The notes under the pieces: generated by a model
The model's database searches: none
Told to the model about the DNA's origin: nothing
The model's input: only the letters and a program-made list of their open reading frames with translations
Program-made: the position numbers and the translations under genes
In this document: in pieces, positions 9,029 through 16,593 of the stretch
Position numbering within the stretch: the first letter of the stretch is position 1
Layout of the letters: each line of letters opens with the position of its first letter
From: RI-153 sp963721725
GTDB lineage: Bacteria > Chloroflexota > Anaerolineae > Caldilineales > Caldilineaceae
Assembly (NCBI GenBank): GCA_963721725.1
Contig: CAVRLX010000024.1
Coordinates: 132,458 to 196,457 of the forward strand
Length of the DNA stretch: 64,000 bases
Reading direction: 5' to 3'

Positions 9029-9465
9029 GCAACTGGTTGCGTACCGTAGAAGATTACGAACTTTTTCTCTACACGCTAACCGAGCAGTTCCCATCGATTC
9101 AGCACACAACTCTGGCTTTGGTACGTCAGGGACGCACCTTGGCGCGAGTCTCAGGAGAAATTTTCTTTGCGTACGAGGTTCGCATTGTGGTGCGCGAGAG
9201 GATTTTATATGACCGACTGCCCGCAGTCATCGACTGGTATGGCTATGAAATCTGGAGACGCAAAGAAAAACTCTACTGGTATGATCCACAGCCGCATCCA
9301 AGCGAGCCGGCGTTACAAAGTACACATCCACACCATAAGCATCTCCCACCCGATATAAAACACAACCGAGTGGTAGCGCCAGGTATGAGTTTTACTGAGC
9401 CAAATTTACCCAAACTCATTGAGGAAGTTGTGGCCTTGATAGAGGGGTTAGGTCTGGTTGAGTGA
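9025..9465 (+). CDS. TumE-like toxin (DUF6516 family)
   Basis: The protein is 146 aa. It has the features of the DUF6516/TumE group: a central strand-rich region with repeated Tyr/Arg (VIDWYGYEIWRRKEKLYWYD), then HPHHKHLPPDIKHNR and APGMSF ahead of a C-terminal amphipathic helix. The His-rich HHKH..DIKHNR segment is the strongest match. TumE proteins are toxins of type II modules and are neutralised by the adjacent small protein; here the adjacent gene overlaps by 4 bp upstream. The 3' end overlaps the tail of the convergent meaB gene by 18 bp. Family assignment is from memory of the motif. Confidence 0.6.
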   Translation: MSNWLRTVEDYELFLYTLTEQFPSIQHTTLALVRQGRTLARVSGEIFFAYEVRIVVRERILYDRLPAVIDWYGYEIWRRKEKLYWYDPQPHPSEPALQSTHPHHKHLPPDIKHNRVVAPGMSFTEPNLPKLIEEVVALIEGLGLVE

Positions 9466-10467
9466 CCTGAGCAACACCTCCGCCGCCCGGTGGGGAAGCA
9501 TCTGCCGCGCTTGTACAGCGGTGAGTAGCTCTGTCATCTCCGCGCGGGAGACCGCCGCCTGTAGGCGACGCTGCACCGCGGCCTGGAGCAGCTTTTCCAC
9601 CAGATGAACGGCGCGCATCTCTTCACGGGCCGCGCGCATTCCGCTCTCGCACAGCCACTCCCAATGGGCGTCAAGCGCCGCGCACAGTTCCACCACGCCT
9701 GTTTCCGTCGTCGCCACACTTTTGAGAACCGGAATCGTCCAGCCTGTGTTGGGGCGGGTGGGCATCTCCACGGGCATCCACTGCCCATGATGGAGCAGCG
9801 GGCGCGCCGCACCGTGCTTTTGTTCCAACATCATCTCCAGCGCGCTCACCGCCCGTTCGGCCCCCGGTCGATCCGCCTTGTTGACCACAAAAATGTCGCC
9901 AATTTCCAGCACCCCGGCCTTGATCGCCTGCACTTCATCGCCCAGCCCCGGCGCTTCCACCACCACCGTGGTATGCGCAGTCCCGGCGATCTCCACCTCG
10001 GCCTGGCCCACGCCCACGGTCTCCACAATGATGCGGTCAAAGCCGGCGGCATCCAACACCAACAGCGCGTCGGCAGTGGCCGCGGCCAGCCCGCCCAGGT
10101 GACCGCGCGTTGCCATGCTGCGGATGAAGACGCCGGGATCACCACTCAGGGCGGTCATGCGCACACGGTCGCCCAGCAGCGCGCCGCCGGTGAAGGGGCT
10201 GCTAGGGTCCACCGCCAGCACAGCCACAGTTTTTTCCAATGCCCGATAGCACCGGGCCAGCGCCGTCACCAGGGTGGATTTGCCCGTGCCGGGCGCGCCA
10301 GTGACCCCGATTAACTGGGCCTTGCCAGTGTGGGGATAGAGCGCTTCTAGCAGTGCCAGGGCGCGGCTGTCGCTATTTTCCACGGCGCTAATGGTGCGCG
10401 CCAGGGCGAGACGGTTGCCCGCCAGCACGCCGTCAACCAGTTCGGCAGAGGAGGTGGATTTACGCAT
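9448..10467 (-). CDS. meaB: Methylmalonyl-CoA mutase GTPase chaperone MeaB (ArgK family)
   Basis: MeaB protects and reloads B12-dependent acyl-CoA mutases. The protein is 339 aa when started at 10467, close to the family's usual length; a longer upstream extension is possible but looks non-homologous. Seen: Walker A GAPGTGKSTL, switch region DPSSPFTGGALLGDRVRM, SMATRGHLGGL, base III ETVGVGQAEVEIA and the guanine motif NKAD. It lies 43 bp downstream of the cobalamin-binding mutase subunit gene, in the same direction, which fits a mutase maturation operon. I found no strong ribosome site. The large mutase subunit is not in the window. Confidence 0.9.
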   Translation of the reverse strand: MRKSTSSAELVDGVLAGNRLALARTISAVENSDSRALALLEALYPHTGKAQLIGVTGAPGTGKSTLVTALARCYRALEKTVAVLAVDPSSPFTGGALLGDRVRMTALSGDPGVFIRSMATRGHLGGLAAATADALLVLDAAGFDRIIVETVGVGQAEVEIAGTAHTTVVVEAPGLGDEVQAIKAGVLEIGDIFVVNKADRPGAERAVSALEMMLEQKHGAARPLLHHGQWMPVEMPTRPNTGWTIPVLKSVATTETGVVELCAALDAHWEWLCESGMRAAREEMRAVHLVEKLLQAAVQRRLQAAVSRAEMTELLTAVQARQMLPHRAAEVLLRSLNQT

Positions 10468-10510
10468 TACGCAACACGCAATAGGGAGGTCTGGGGTAAG
10501 CCAATGGACA

Positions 10511-10924
10511 TCACCTGCTCTCGACGGCGTCCGCCATGTGGTTGCGGATAAACTCAACAATGGTGTCGCTGGAGGTGCCTGGGCCGAAGATGGCGGCAAT
10601 GCCCGCCTCTTTCAACTTGGCAATATCTTGATTGGGCACAATGCCGCCCACGAGCACAGGCACATCGTCCTGGCCCTGGGCACGCAATAGATCCACCACT
10701 TTGGGGCAGAGTGTCATGTGTGCGCCGCTGAGAATGCTCAGCCCCACCACGTCCACATCTTCTTGCAGCGCCGCTTCGGCGATCATTTGCGGCGTCTGGC
10801 GAATGCCCGTGTAGATCACCTCGAACCCGGCATCGCGCAGCGACTGGGCAATAAATTTTGCACCGCGGTCATGACCATCTAACCCCGGCTTGGCAACCAG
10901 TACACGGATCTTTGACTCGTTCAT
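10511..10924 (-). CDS. Methylmalonyl-CoA mutase C-terminal (cobalamin-binding) subunit
   Basis: This is a 137-aa stand-alone B12-binding domain. The cobalamin lower-ligand signature DxHxxG is present as LDGHDRG, followed by the Rossmann-type segments GLSILSGAH and VGGIVP characteristic of the mutase small subunit. In organisms with split mutases this binds adenosylcobalamin and pairs with a separate substrate-binding subunit to interconvert (R)-methylmalonyl-CoA and succinyl-CoA, or to act on a related acyl-CoA. meaB follows 43 bp downstream. An acyl-CoA dehydrogenase gene is divergent on the other side. Confidence 0.9.
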   Translation of the reverse strand: MNESKIRVLVAKPGLDGHDRGAKFIAQSLRDAGFEVIYTGIRQTPQMIAEAALQEDVDVVGLSILSGAHMTLCPKVVDLLRAQGQDDVPVLVGGIVPNQDIAKLKEAGIAAIFGPGTSSDTIVEFIRNHMADAVESR

Positions 10925-11133
10925 TGGGTAATTCCTCTGTTGGCTCAGAATGGGCGGCGGTGTGGGAGCGCTGCTCTGCCCTCATTGTACAAAAAAGCTG
11001 GACCCTCGCCAAAGGCGATTGGACCGGAATGTAAAAAGTGGGAAGGAGGAAGTGGTTTTGGGAAGCTATTTCTCCTAAACCGGTCCACGCTTGTGATAGA
11101 ATGGGGCCGACTTTGCAAATCATTTGACCGAAA

Positions 11134-11157
11134 CAGGTCTAGGGTGCGACGCACTTG
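11134..11157. repeat. Partial copy of the 75-bp palindromic repeat
   Basis: Only one arm remains, CAGGTCTAGGGTGCGACGCACTTG, upstream of the acyl-CoA dehydrogenase gene. It is flanked by similar words CATTTGACCGAAACAGG (11120-11136) and CATTTGACCATTACAGG (11169-11185). Confidence 0.6.
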
Positions 11158-11193
11158 AATAGTCACACTCATTTGACCATTACAGGAGTAATC

Positions 11194-12417
11194 ATGCTCT
11201 ATCCACAAACCGAGCGTCAGCGGCGCTTTATGCAGATTGCCCGATCGCTGGCCGAGACGTTCCAGGCACGTGCCGCCGCTCACGATGCCGATGGCAGCTT
11301 TCCCCACGAAAATTTCGCCGATATCCGCGCCGCCGGTCTGCCCACGCTGGTGATCCCCAAAGAATATGGCGGCTGGGGCGCGAACCTGTTGGAAAGCGTG
11401 TTGACCATGGAGACGCTGGCCGTGGGCGATGGCAGCACGGCGTTGAGTTTCACTATGCATGTGCAAGTGATGGGATCGGCTGCCGAGGCGCGCGGCTGGT
11501 CGGAGACGCTTTTTGCCCGCCTCTGTCGTGAATCGGTGGAGCGTGGCGCGCTGATCAACGCCATTGCCACGGAGCCAAAACTGGGCAGCCCCAGCCGTGG
11601 TGGTTTGCCCGAAACCAACGCCGAGCCAGTCTATGAAAATGGCGCGCACGGCGAACCCGCCGCCTGGTTGGTCAACGGCCACAAAACTTTTGCCAGCCTC
11701 AGCCCTGACCTTGACTATTTCATTGTGCCGGCGGCGCTACACGACGGCAGCGGACAGGTGGCGCGCTTTGTGATCCCCGCGGGCGATCACATCCAAATTG
11801 ACGAAACCTGGAACGCCCTGGGCATGCGCTCCACAGGCAGCCATGACATCCGCATCTGCAATGCGCGCATCACGCCGGAATGGATGTTGGGGCAGAGCGA
11901 TCCGCGTGCTAGTGATCCCACGGTGTCGGTGGGCAATGCCTGGTTCACGCTGACGGTGAGTGCTGTCTATTTGGGCGTGGCCCAAGCCGCGCTGAACTTC
12001 GCCGTGGATTTTGCCCAAAAGCGTGTGCCCACAGCACTGGGCAAGCCGATTGCCGAATTGGAGAGCATTCAGCGGCGGCTGGGCGAAGCCGAACTGGCGT
12101 TGACCCAGGCACGCGCCATTCTTTATAGCGTGGCGCGTGATTGGGACGAACTGCCCGATCGTCGCCAAGATCTCTCGCCGCTGCTGATGGCGGCCAAAGT
12201 CACCGTCACCAACGCCGCCATCGACGCCGTGGACCACTGTATGCGCGTGGTGGGCGGGGCCAGCATGAGCCGGTCGCTGCCGCTAGAGCGCTATTACCGG
12301 GACGTGCGCGCCGGGCTGTATCACCCGATGAACGATGATCAGGCGCTGGCAATGTTGGGCCGGGTGGCAATGAAGAAGGTAGCGGAAGCGGAGCGCCAAT
12401 TGGAGACAGCCGTATGA
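11194..12417 (+). CDS. Acyl-CoA dehydrogenase family protein
   Basis: The protein is 407 aa; the start at 11194 is preceded by CAGGAG. It shows the three-domain acyl-CoA dehydrogenase layout: an N-terminal helical domain, the flavin-contacting beta domain (GALINAIATEPKLGSPSRGG; GMRSTGSHDI), and a C-terminal helical domain ending in CMRVVGGASMSRSLPLERYYRDVRAG. The last segment contains the FAD/substrate signature shared with the desulfurisation and nitroalkane-oxidase-like branches. It faces away from the mutase subunit/meaB pair, suggesting a shared role in short or branched acyl-CoA metabolism, which is inferred only from context. Confidence 0.85.
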   Translation: MLYPQTERQRRFMQIARSLAETFQARAAAHDADGSFPHENFADIRAAGLPTLVIPKEYGGWGANLLESVLTMETLAVGDGSTALSFTMHVQVMGSAAEARGWSETLFARLCRESVERGALINAIATEPKLGSPSRGGLPETNAEPVYENGAHGEPAAWLVNGHKTFASLSPDLDYFIVPAALHDGSGQVARFVIPAGDHIQIDETWNALGMRSTGSHDIRICNARITPEWMLGQSDPRASDPTVSVGNAWFTLTVSAVYLGVAQAALNFAVDFAQKRVPTALGKPIAELESIQRRLGEAELALTQARAILYSVARDWDELPDRRQDLSPLLMAAKVTVTNAAIDAVDHCMRVVGGASMSRSLPLERYYRDVRAGLYHPMNDDQALAMLGRVAMKKVAEAERQLETAV

Positions 12418-12419
12418 TA

Positions 12420-12484
12420 GACGAAAGACGAAAGACGAAAGACGAACGGTTTTGCCTGAGCGTTCTTAACGTTCGTCTTTCGTC
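12420..12484. repeat. Heptamer tandem repeat forming an inverted repeat
   Basis: GACGAAA is repeated at 12420, 12427 and 12434, followed by the variant GACGAAC at 12441. The last 15 bases (12434-12448) are exactly complementary to CGTTCGTCTTTCGTC at 12470-12484. It lies immediately after the acyl-CoA dehydrogenase stop and could act as a 3' hairpin. Confidence 0.7.
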
Positions 12485-12587
12485 CTCAGTCCATCGTCCT
12501 CTTTTCTACAGTTGCGCATTTAACGTAAAAATGATATTTTGGCGCTGCGCGTTTCTCGTGTGATTTTAATTGGCCCGGAGGTGCAAG

Positions 12588-13295
12588 ATGCACTCACCAT
12601 CTCCTGTGCCGCTGACCACCGATCCCAACACCACAGCCCAACCAGCGCACACCGTTTCGTCACAACGATTTTCAATCAACACCCTGATTGGCGTCCTCAT
12701 CGGCGGCATTCTGATTGGCGTGCTCAGCATTGGCCTGCTCCTGCTCTCGCTGAACCGCCGTTTGCCGCCGCCGATTGTGTTGCAACCCCCGCCCACGCCT
12801 GCCCCCACTAGCACGCCCTTGCCCACCGCCACACCCGCGCCGATTGTGGTTTTTGTCTCCGGTGCGGTCACCGCGCCGGGACTCTATACGCTGCCCGCTG
12901 ATGCCCGCGCCGGGGATGCGATTCTGGCCGCGGGCGGCGTCACCGCCGAGGCTGTCGCTGTCCAGGTGAACCAAGCCGAACGGCTTTGGGATGGCGCACA
13001 GGTTCACATTCCCTTTGCCGATCCCGTGACAATCGTCGCGGAGCCAGCCGCCGGTGTATCCGGTGCTGCGCCCGCCGTTGTGGCACAAGCGATGAGCAAC
13101 ACCAGCGCGGGCGGGCTGATCAACATCAACACGGCCTCGGCGGACCAACTCGCCACCCTGCCCGGCATTGGTCCCGCCAAAGCCGCCGCCATCATCGAAA
13201 ACCGCCCCTACGCCGCCGTGGATGATCTGGATCGCGTGCCGGGAATTGGGGCCAAAACGCTGGAACAACTGCGCCCGCTGGTGACGACCCAGTGA
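12588..13295 (+). CDS. ComEA-like DNA-binding protein (SLBB + helix-hairpin-helix)
   Basis: The protein is 235 aa, started at 12588 because GGAGG lies 6-7 bases upstream. It has a short cytoplasmic N-terminus, one membrane helix (about residues 28-50), a Pro/Thr linker, an SLBB domain (IVVFVSGAVTAPGLYTL), and two C-terminal helix-hairpin-helix motifs (LININTASADQLATLPGIG; VPGIGAKTLEQL). This is the architecture of ComEA, the membrane-anchored double-stranded DNA receptor of natural transformation. ComEC is not adjacent, but a ComF-family gene is at 41671-42405. Confidence 0.85.
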   Translation: MHSPSPVPLTTDPNTTAQPAHTVSSQRFSINTLIGVLIGGILIGVLSIGLLLLSLNRRLPPPIVLQPPPTPAPTSTPLPTATPAPIVVFVSGAVTAPGLYTLPADARAGDAILAAGGVTAEAVAVQVNQAERLWDGAQVHIPFADPVTIVAEPAAGVSGAAPAVVAQAMSNTSAGGLININTASADQLATLPGIGPAKAAAIIENRPYAAVDDLDRVPGIGAKTLEQLRPLVTTQ

Positions 13296-13419
13296 TGACC
13301 GGGAAATACCCCCGCGGCCTAAAGTGGTCTGACAGATTCCTGCCTCGGTTTGAAGAGGAGTAGAGACGCAATAAAGATTGTGCTCATCTGTTCTATACTG
13401 AGCAGCGCCACAAAGGAAC

Positions 13420-13468
13420 ATTTTCTGATCTTCAGAAAATACTTTTGTGTGCTGCTGCGGAGTATAAT
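13420..13468 (+). promoter_or_regulatory. Palindromic operator candidate and -10 box upstream of the methyltransferase
   Basis: A perfect 9-bp inverted repeat with a 3-bp centre (ATTTTCTGA at 13420-13428, TCAGAAAAT at 13432-13440) is followed 22 bp later by a perfect TATAAT at 13463-13468. No good -35 is seen, which would fit an activator-dependent or tightly controlled promoter. The methyltransferase ATG is about 95 bp downstream. Confidence 0.35.
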
Positions 13469-13561
13469 AGGGTATCGTACAACTGAGCCTACGCCTTTTC
13501 ACCTCCATCCCAATTTGTTTTACGCCACGCGTACGAAACCTATTTCAGAAAGTGCCTATCA

Positions 13562-14506
13562 ATGACACAAACTTCTTCTTTCGGCACATCTAAACGTGAA
13601 AGCCACGACTCATCTTCTTTCTATCAACGAAACTTATATTCAGAACTTTTCCATCAAGAAGCTTCTTCCCAGGAAATGGATGTAACTGTTTCCGGTCCTG
13701 AAGGTTGGGCTAACCAGATTTATTGTGCATCTTCCAGTCACATGCAAGCTATCCCTGATAACAGCGTTGCCCTTGCCTTTACCTCGCCACCCTATAATGT
13801 GGGCAAAGAGTATGATGAAGATATGGGGTTCAATGAGTATTTAGCCCTCATCAAAAATGTGGCAACAGATGTTTATAGAGTGTTAAGGCCTGGGGGGCGA
13901 TACGTTATTAATATCGCCAATTTAGGAAGAAAACCTTATATTCCACTCCATTCATTTTTTTGGAGTCTCCACATGGAAATAGGTTTTTTACCTATGGGTG
14001 AGGTGATTTGGCAAAAAGGAAGAGGCGCCAGCAATAGTTGTGCTTGGGGAAGTTGGAAGAGTTCTAAATCGCCCAGGTTGCGAGATGTACATGAATATTT
14101 ACTTGTGTTTGCGAAGCAATCATTTTCTAGGCCGGATAAGGGACAATCAGATATCGAAAGAGACGAATTTATGGCGGCTACTCTTTCCATTTGGGAAATT
14201 CAGCCAGAATCGGCAAAACGAGTAGGACATCCAGCCCCTTTCCCTATTGGTTTAGCGAAGAGGGTAATTCAACTTTATTCTTATGTTGATGATGTTGTGC
14301 TAGATCCATTTATGGGATCGGGGACTACTTGTGTCGCTGCCAAAGATCTAGGACGTTATTATGTAGGTTACGATATTTCTGAGGAATATTGTGCTCTTGC
14401 TGAGCATAGAGTAGCGCAAACGGCTGCCAGTGTAAACACTACAAATCAAGTTGCACCTTTAGATGCTTCTGAAAGGCTTAACGGAATAGAGTCAGAAGAT
14501 CATTAA
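13562..14506 (+). CDS. Orphan DNA methyltransferase, beta class (N4-cytosine or N6-adenine)
   Basis: The protein is 314 aa. The catalytic motif IV TSPPYNVG starts at residue 74, and the AdoMet motif I DPFMGSGTT starts at residue 248. This order (IV before I) defines the beta class. The SPPY form is common in N4-cytosine enzymes, but the base cannot be decided here. No restriction endonuclease gene is adjacent, so it is an orphan or a decayed system. The gene is visibly richer in A/T than its neighbours, has a low-GC upstream region and no clear ribosome site, all pointing to recent acquisition. The 120 bp after its stop show nothing recognisable. Confidence 0.85.
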   Translation: MTQTSSFGTSKRESHDSSSFYQRNLYSELFHQEASSQEMDVTVSGPEGWANQIYCASSSHMQAIPDNSVALAFTSPPYNVGKEYDEDMGFNEYLALIKNVATDVYRVLRPGGRYVINIANLGRKPYIPLHSFFWSLHMEIGFLPMGEVIWQKGRGASNSCAWGSWKSSKSPRLRDVHEYLLVFAKQSFSRPDKGQSDIERDEFMAATLSIWEIQPESAKRVGHPAPFPIGLAKRVIQLYSYVDDVVLDPFMGSGTTCVAAKDLGRYYVGYDISEEYCALAEHRVAQTAASVNTTNQVAPLDASERLNGIESEDH

Positions 14507-14628
14507 CGATTTGGTCTATGAAGAGAAGCTGATGGCTCATTTCAAGACGAAAATATTCATGTGCAAGGCATTCCTCGTCAAGCAGAACACTGGGATACGG
14601 ATGTCAATGAGACAAGGTCATTACAAAC

Positions 14629-15369
14629 CTACCCCAGCGGATCCCGGTTGACATCCTTGTAATACAGGTAAGCCGCCCGTTCCTTGCCCACAGCGGTGAA
14701 CCACTGCGGACAGTACGGGGCCATCCAGATCGCATCCCCCGCCTGCACAGGATACCACTGATCCGCCAGCCGATAGATGCCCTTGCCCGCCACCAACAGC
14801 AGTCCATGTTCCATCACATGCACCTCTACCAGTGGCAGCGCGGCTCCCGGCGCAAAGCTGAAGAGATTCACCGCCATGTCGAAGCCGGTATCTGTGGGCA
14901 GCAGCGTTTTAAGCATCGCCCCCTCGTCGCCCATAAAAGGCACGCCCGCCACACCCTCAGTATGGCCGATCACCGGCTCCGGCACAGACACACCCTCCAG
15001 CGGGAGATAGTATTTTTCAAACATAGTAAGCTGCGCGCCACTGTGTGACGTCAGCGTGTGTACCGTGTGCGGTGGCAGATAGGCGTAGCTGCCCACCCGC
15101 AACACAGTAGTTTCCCCTGTCACAGTCAGCGCCGCTTCCCCCTCGATGACATAGACAAAGCGTTCCACGCCAGGCAAGGGCTGTCCAGCGTGGCTCGCTG
15201 TCCCCATAATTGCCAGATATTGGCTGAAACGCGCGCCCATCTGCGGCGAAATTAAGATCACCCCGTCGGTATGCGTCCAGCCGGGGAGCGCGGCGCGCAC
15301 GTGGCTTTCAGGGGTGATCAGCGCATGGTCACGTTGAATGGTGCTACGGGTAAATCCAAATGGGTTCAT
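14629..15369 (-). CDS. allE: (S)-ureidoglycine aminohydrolase, bicupin
   Basis: The protein is 246 aa, with an AGGAG ribosome site before ATG 15369. Two cupin domains are visible: the N-terminal one around GVERFVYVIEGEAALTV and LPPHTVHTL, and the C-terminal metal-binding one around EVHVMEHGLLLVAGKGIYRL, with the ligand pattern E-x-H-x(3)-H..., followed by DAIWMAPYCPQWF. AllE releases ammonia from (S)-ureidoglycine in allantoin degradation. No other allantoin pathway gene is adjacent. The protein length and both halves match the family. Confidence 0.85.
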   Translation of the reverse strand: MNPFGFTRSTIQRDHALITPESHVRAALPGWTHTDGVILISPQMGARFSQYLAIMGTASHAGQPLPGVERFVYVIEGEAALTVTGETTVLRVGSYAYLPPHTVHTLTSHSGAQLTMFEKYYLPLEGVSVPEPVIGHTEGVAGVPFMGDEGAMLKTLLPTDTGFDMAVNLFSFAPGAALPLVEVHVMEHGLLLVAGKGIYRLADQWYPVQAGDAIWMAPYCPQWFTAVGKERAAYLYYKDVNRDPLG

Positions 15370-15530
15370 GGAATCTCTCCTTTTTTAATCACAAATTTAA
15401 CGCAAAGGGACAAAGATGCAAAGGGCGCAGAGACGGCAAACACAAGAATCTGTGGGAATCCGCTAACGCTTAAAAATACGTGTTCCAATCTGAGCTTTGC
15501 ATCGTGGCGTTGAAAAAGTGCTTAAACGCG

Positions 15531-15565
15531 CATGTGGGGAGCGGTGTAAAACCGCTCCCCACATG
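15531..15565. terminator. Perfect hairpin, 15-bp arms
   Basis: CATGTGGGGAGCGGT at 15531-15545 is exactly complementary to ACCGCTCCCCACATG at 15551-15565, with a 5-base loop. It lies in the divergent gap between allE and the queuosine-precursor transporter, without an adjacent T-run, so it may be a repeat or structural element rather than a terminator. Confidence 0.5.
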
Positions 15566-15826
15566 GCACACAAGGAGAGAAAGCGACCAATCATCAGAGA
15601 TAAAAAGGGATAAATGAAAATAAATAAAATGAATACTATGCCAACAGAATAGCAGAGCCGGAGCGGGTGGGCATGGTGCAACTTGCCCAACATTTTTTTG
15701 CGGACGATTGTGCAAAATCACACGAATGCTGGAGGATTCGGGATACCGTAAGCACTATGCTAAAATCATACGTTGTCTTTACGGCGGTCGCAGTTCCCGC
15801 CTTATCAAAACAGAGGAAAACGTCAA

Positions 15827-16504
15827 ATGAGTTCAGTTAGTTTTTTTGCAGAAAGAAAAGAGAACGAGGCGCACCCGTCCATGCCTGTGGCGACGCTGTC
15901 ACGGCTGGCGGTGGTGGTGGTGGCGGCCTACATTGCGGCGCAGATGTTATCGGATATTGCCAGTTTGAAGATCGGGCTGGTGGCGGGGTTTGCGGTGGAC
16001 ATGGGGACGTTCATCTATCCCATCACCTTTACATTGCGCGATGTGGTGCACAAGCTGCTGGGTAAGCGCAACGCCCAGGCGTTGATCTTGGCGGCGGCAG
16101 GCGTGAACCTGTTTATGGCGCTCTATTTAATGTGGGCGGCCAGCGTGCCCAGCGATCCGTCGTGGGGGCTGGGTGCAGAGTTTGCGGCGATTTTGGCTCC
16201 GGTTTGGCGGATTGTGCTGGCCTCGATTGCCGCCGAGGTGGTGAGCGAGTTACTCGATACGGAAGTTTATCATCTCTTCGTCACCCGTATCACCCGGCGC
16301 TACCAGTGGGCGCGGGTATTGGTGAGCAACAGCCTCAGCGTGCCAGTGGATAACGCCATCTTTGCGTTGGGCGCGTTTGCGTGGGTGCTGCCCTGGGATG
16401 TCGTCTGGCAGATTTTCGTATTTAACTTAATCGTGAAATATGGGATTACGTTGCTCAGCCTGCCGTTGATCTATCTTGCCCCCGATCGGCAGGGAGACGA
16501 GTAA
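15827..16504 (+). CDS. Queuosine precursor transporter (VUT/YhhQ family)
   Basis: The protein is 225 aa from the ATG at 15827 (AGAGG upstream). It is an integral membrane protein with about six helices and the family hallmarks: AAYIAAQMLSDIASLKI, a PITFTLRDVVHKLLG segment carrying the conserved Asp/Arg, and AEVVSELLDTEVYHLF. VUT proteins import preQ0/preQ1 or queuine for tRNA modification. An upstream GC hairpin (GGCGG...CCGCC near 15782-15800) followed by an A-rich tail is loosely reminiscent of a preQ1 riboswitch but does not match the consensus well enough to call. Confidence 0.85.
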   Translation: MSSVSFFAERKENEAHPSMPVATLSRLAVVVVAAYIAAQMLSDIASLKIGLVAGFAVDMGTFIYPITFTLRDVVHKLLGKRNAQALILAAAGVNLFMALYLMWAASVPSDPSWGLGAEFAAILAPVWRIVLASIAAEVVSELLDTEVYHLFVTRITRRYQWARVLVSNSLSVPVDNAIFALGAFAWVLPWDVVWQIFVFNLIVKYGITLLSLPLIYLAPDRQGDE

Positions 16505-16540
16505 TGAGTCCATGTTATTAAGGTAGGCTACTTGGGTGAA

Positions 16541-16591
16541 AGCACGCGATTGAGCGATTGAACGACTATTTCAATCGCTCAATCGCGTGCT
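16541..16591. terminator. Long perfect hairpin between convergent genes
   Basis: The 22-base arms (16541-16562 and 16570-16591) are exactly complementary around a 7-base loop; they contain the nested word CGATTGAGCGATTG. It lies between the convergent transporter and nuclease genes, so it probably ends transcription from both sides. Confidence 0.65.
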
Positions 16592-16593
16592 CT

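Noticed and set aside
10468..10599. Longer MeaB starting at 10599
   Set aside because: The added 44 residues are low in homology, and overlap the upstream mutase subunit gene (stop at 10511). The start at 10467 gives the normal family length.
15780..15826. preQ1-type riboswitch before the queuosine precursor transporter
   Set aside because: There is a GGCGG/CCGCC hairpin and an A-containing tail, but the loop and tail do not match the known preQ1 consensus well. Left as a remark only.
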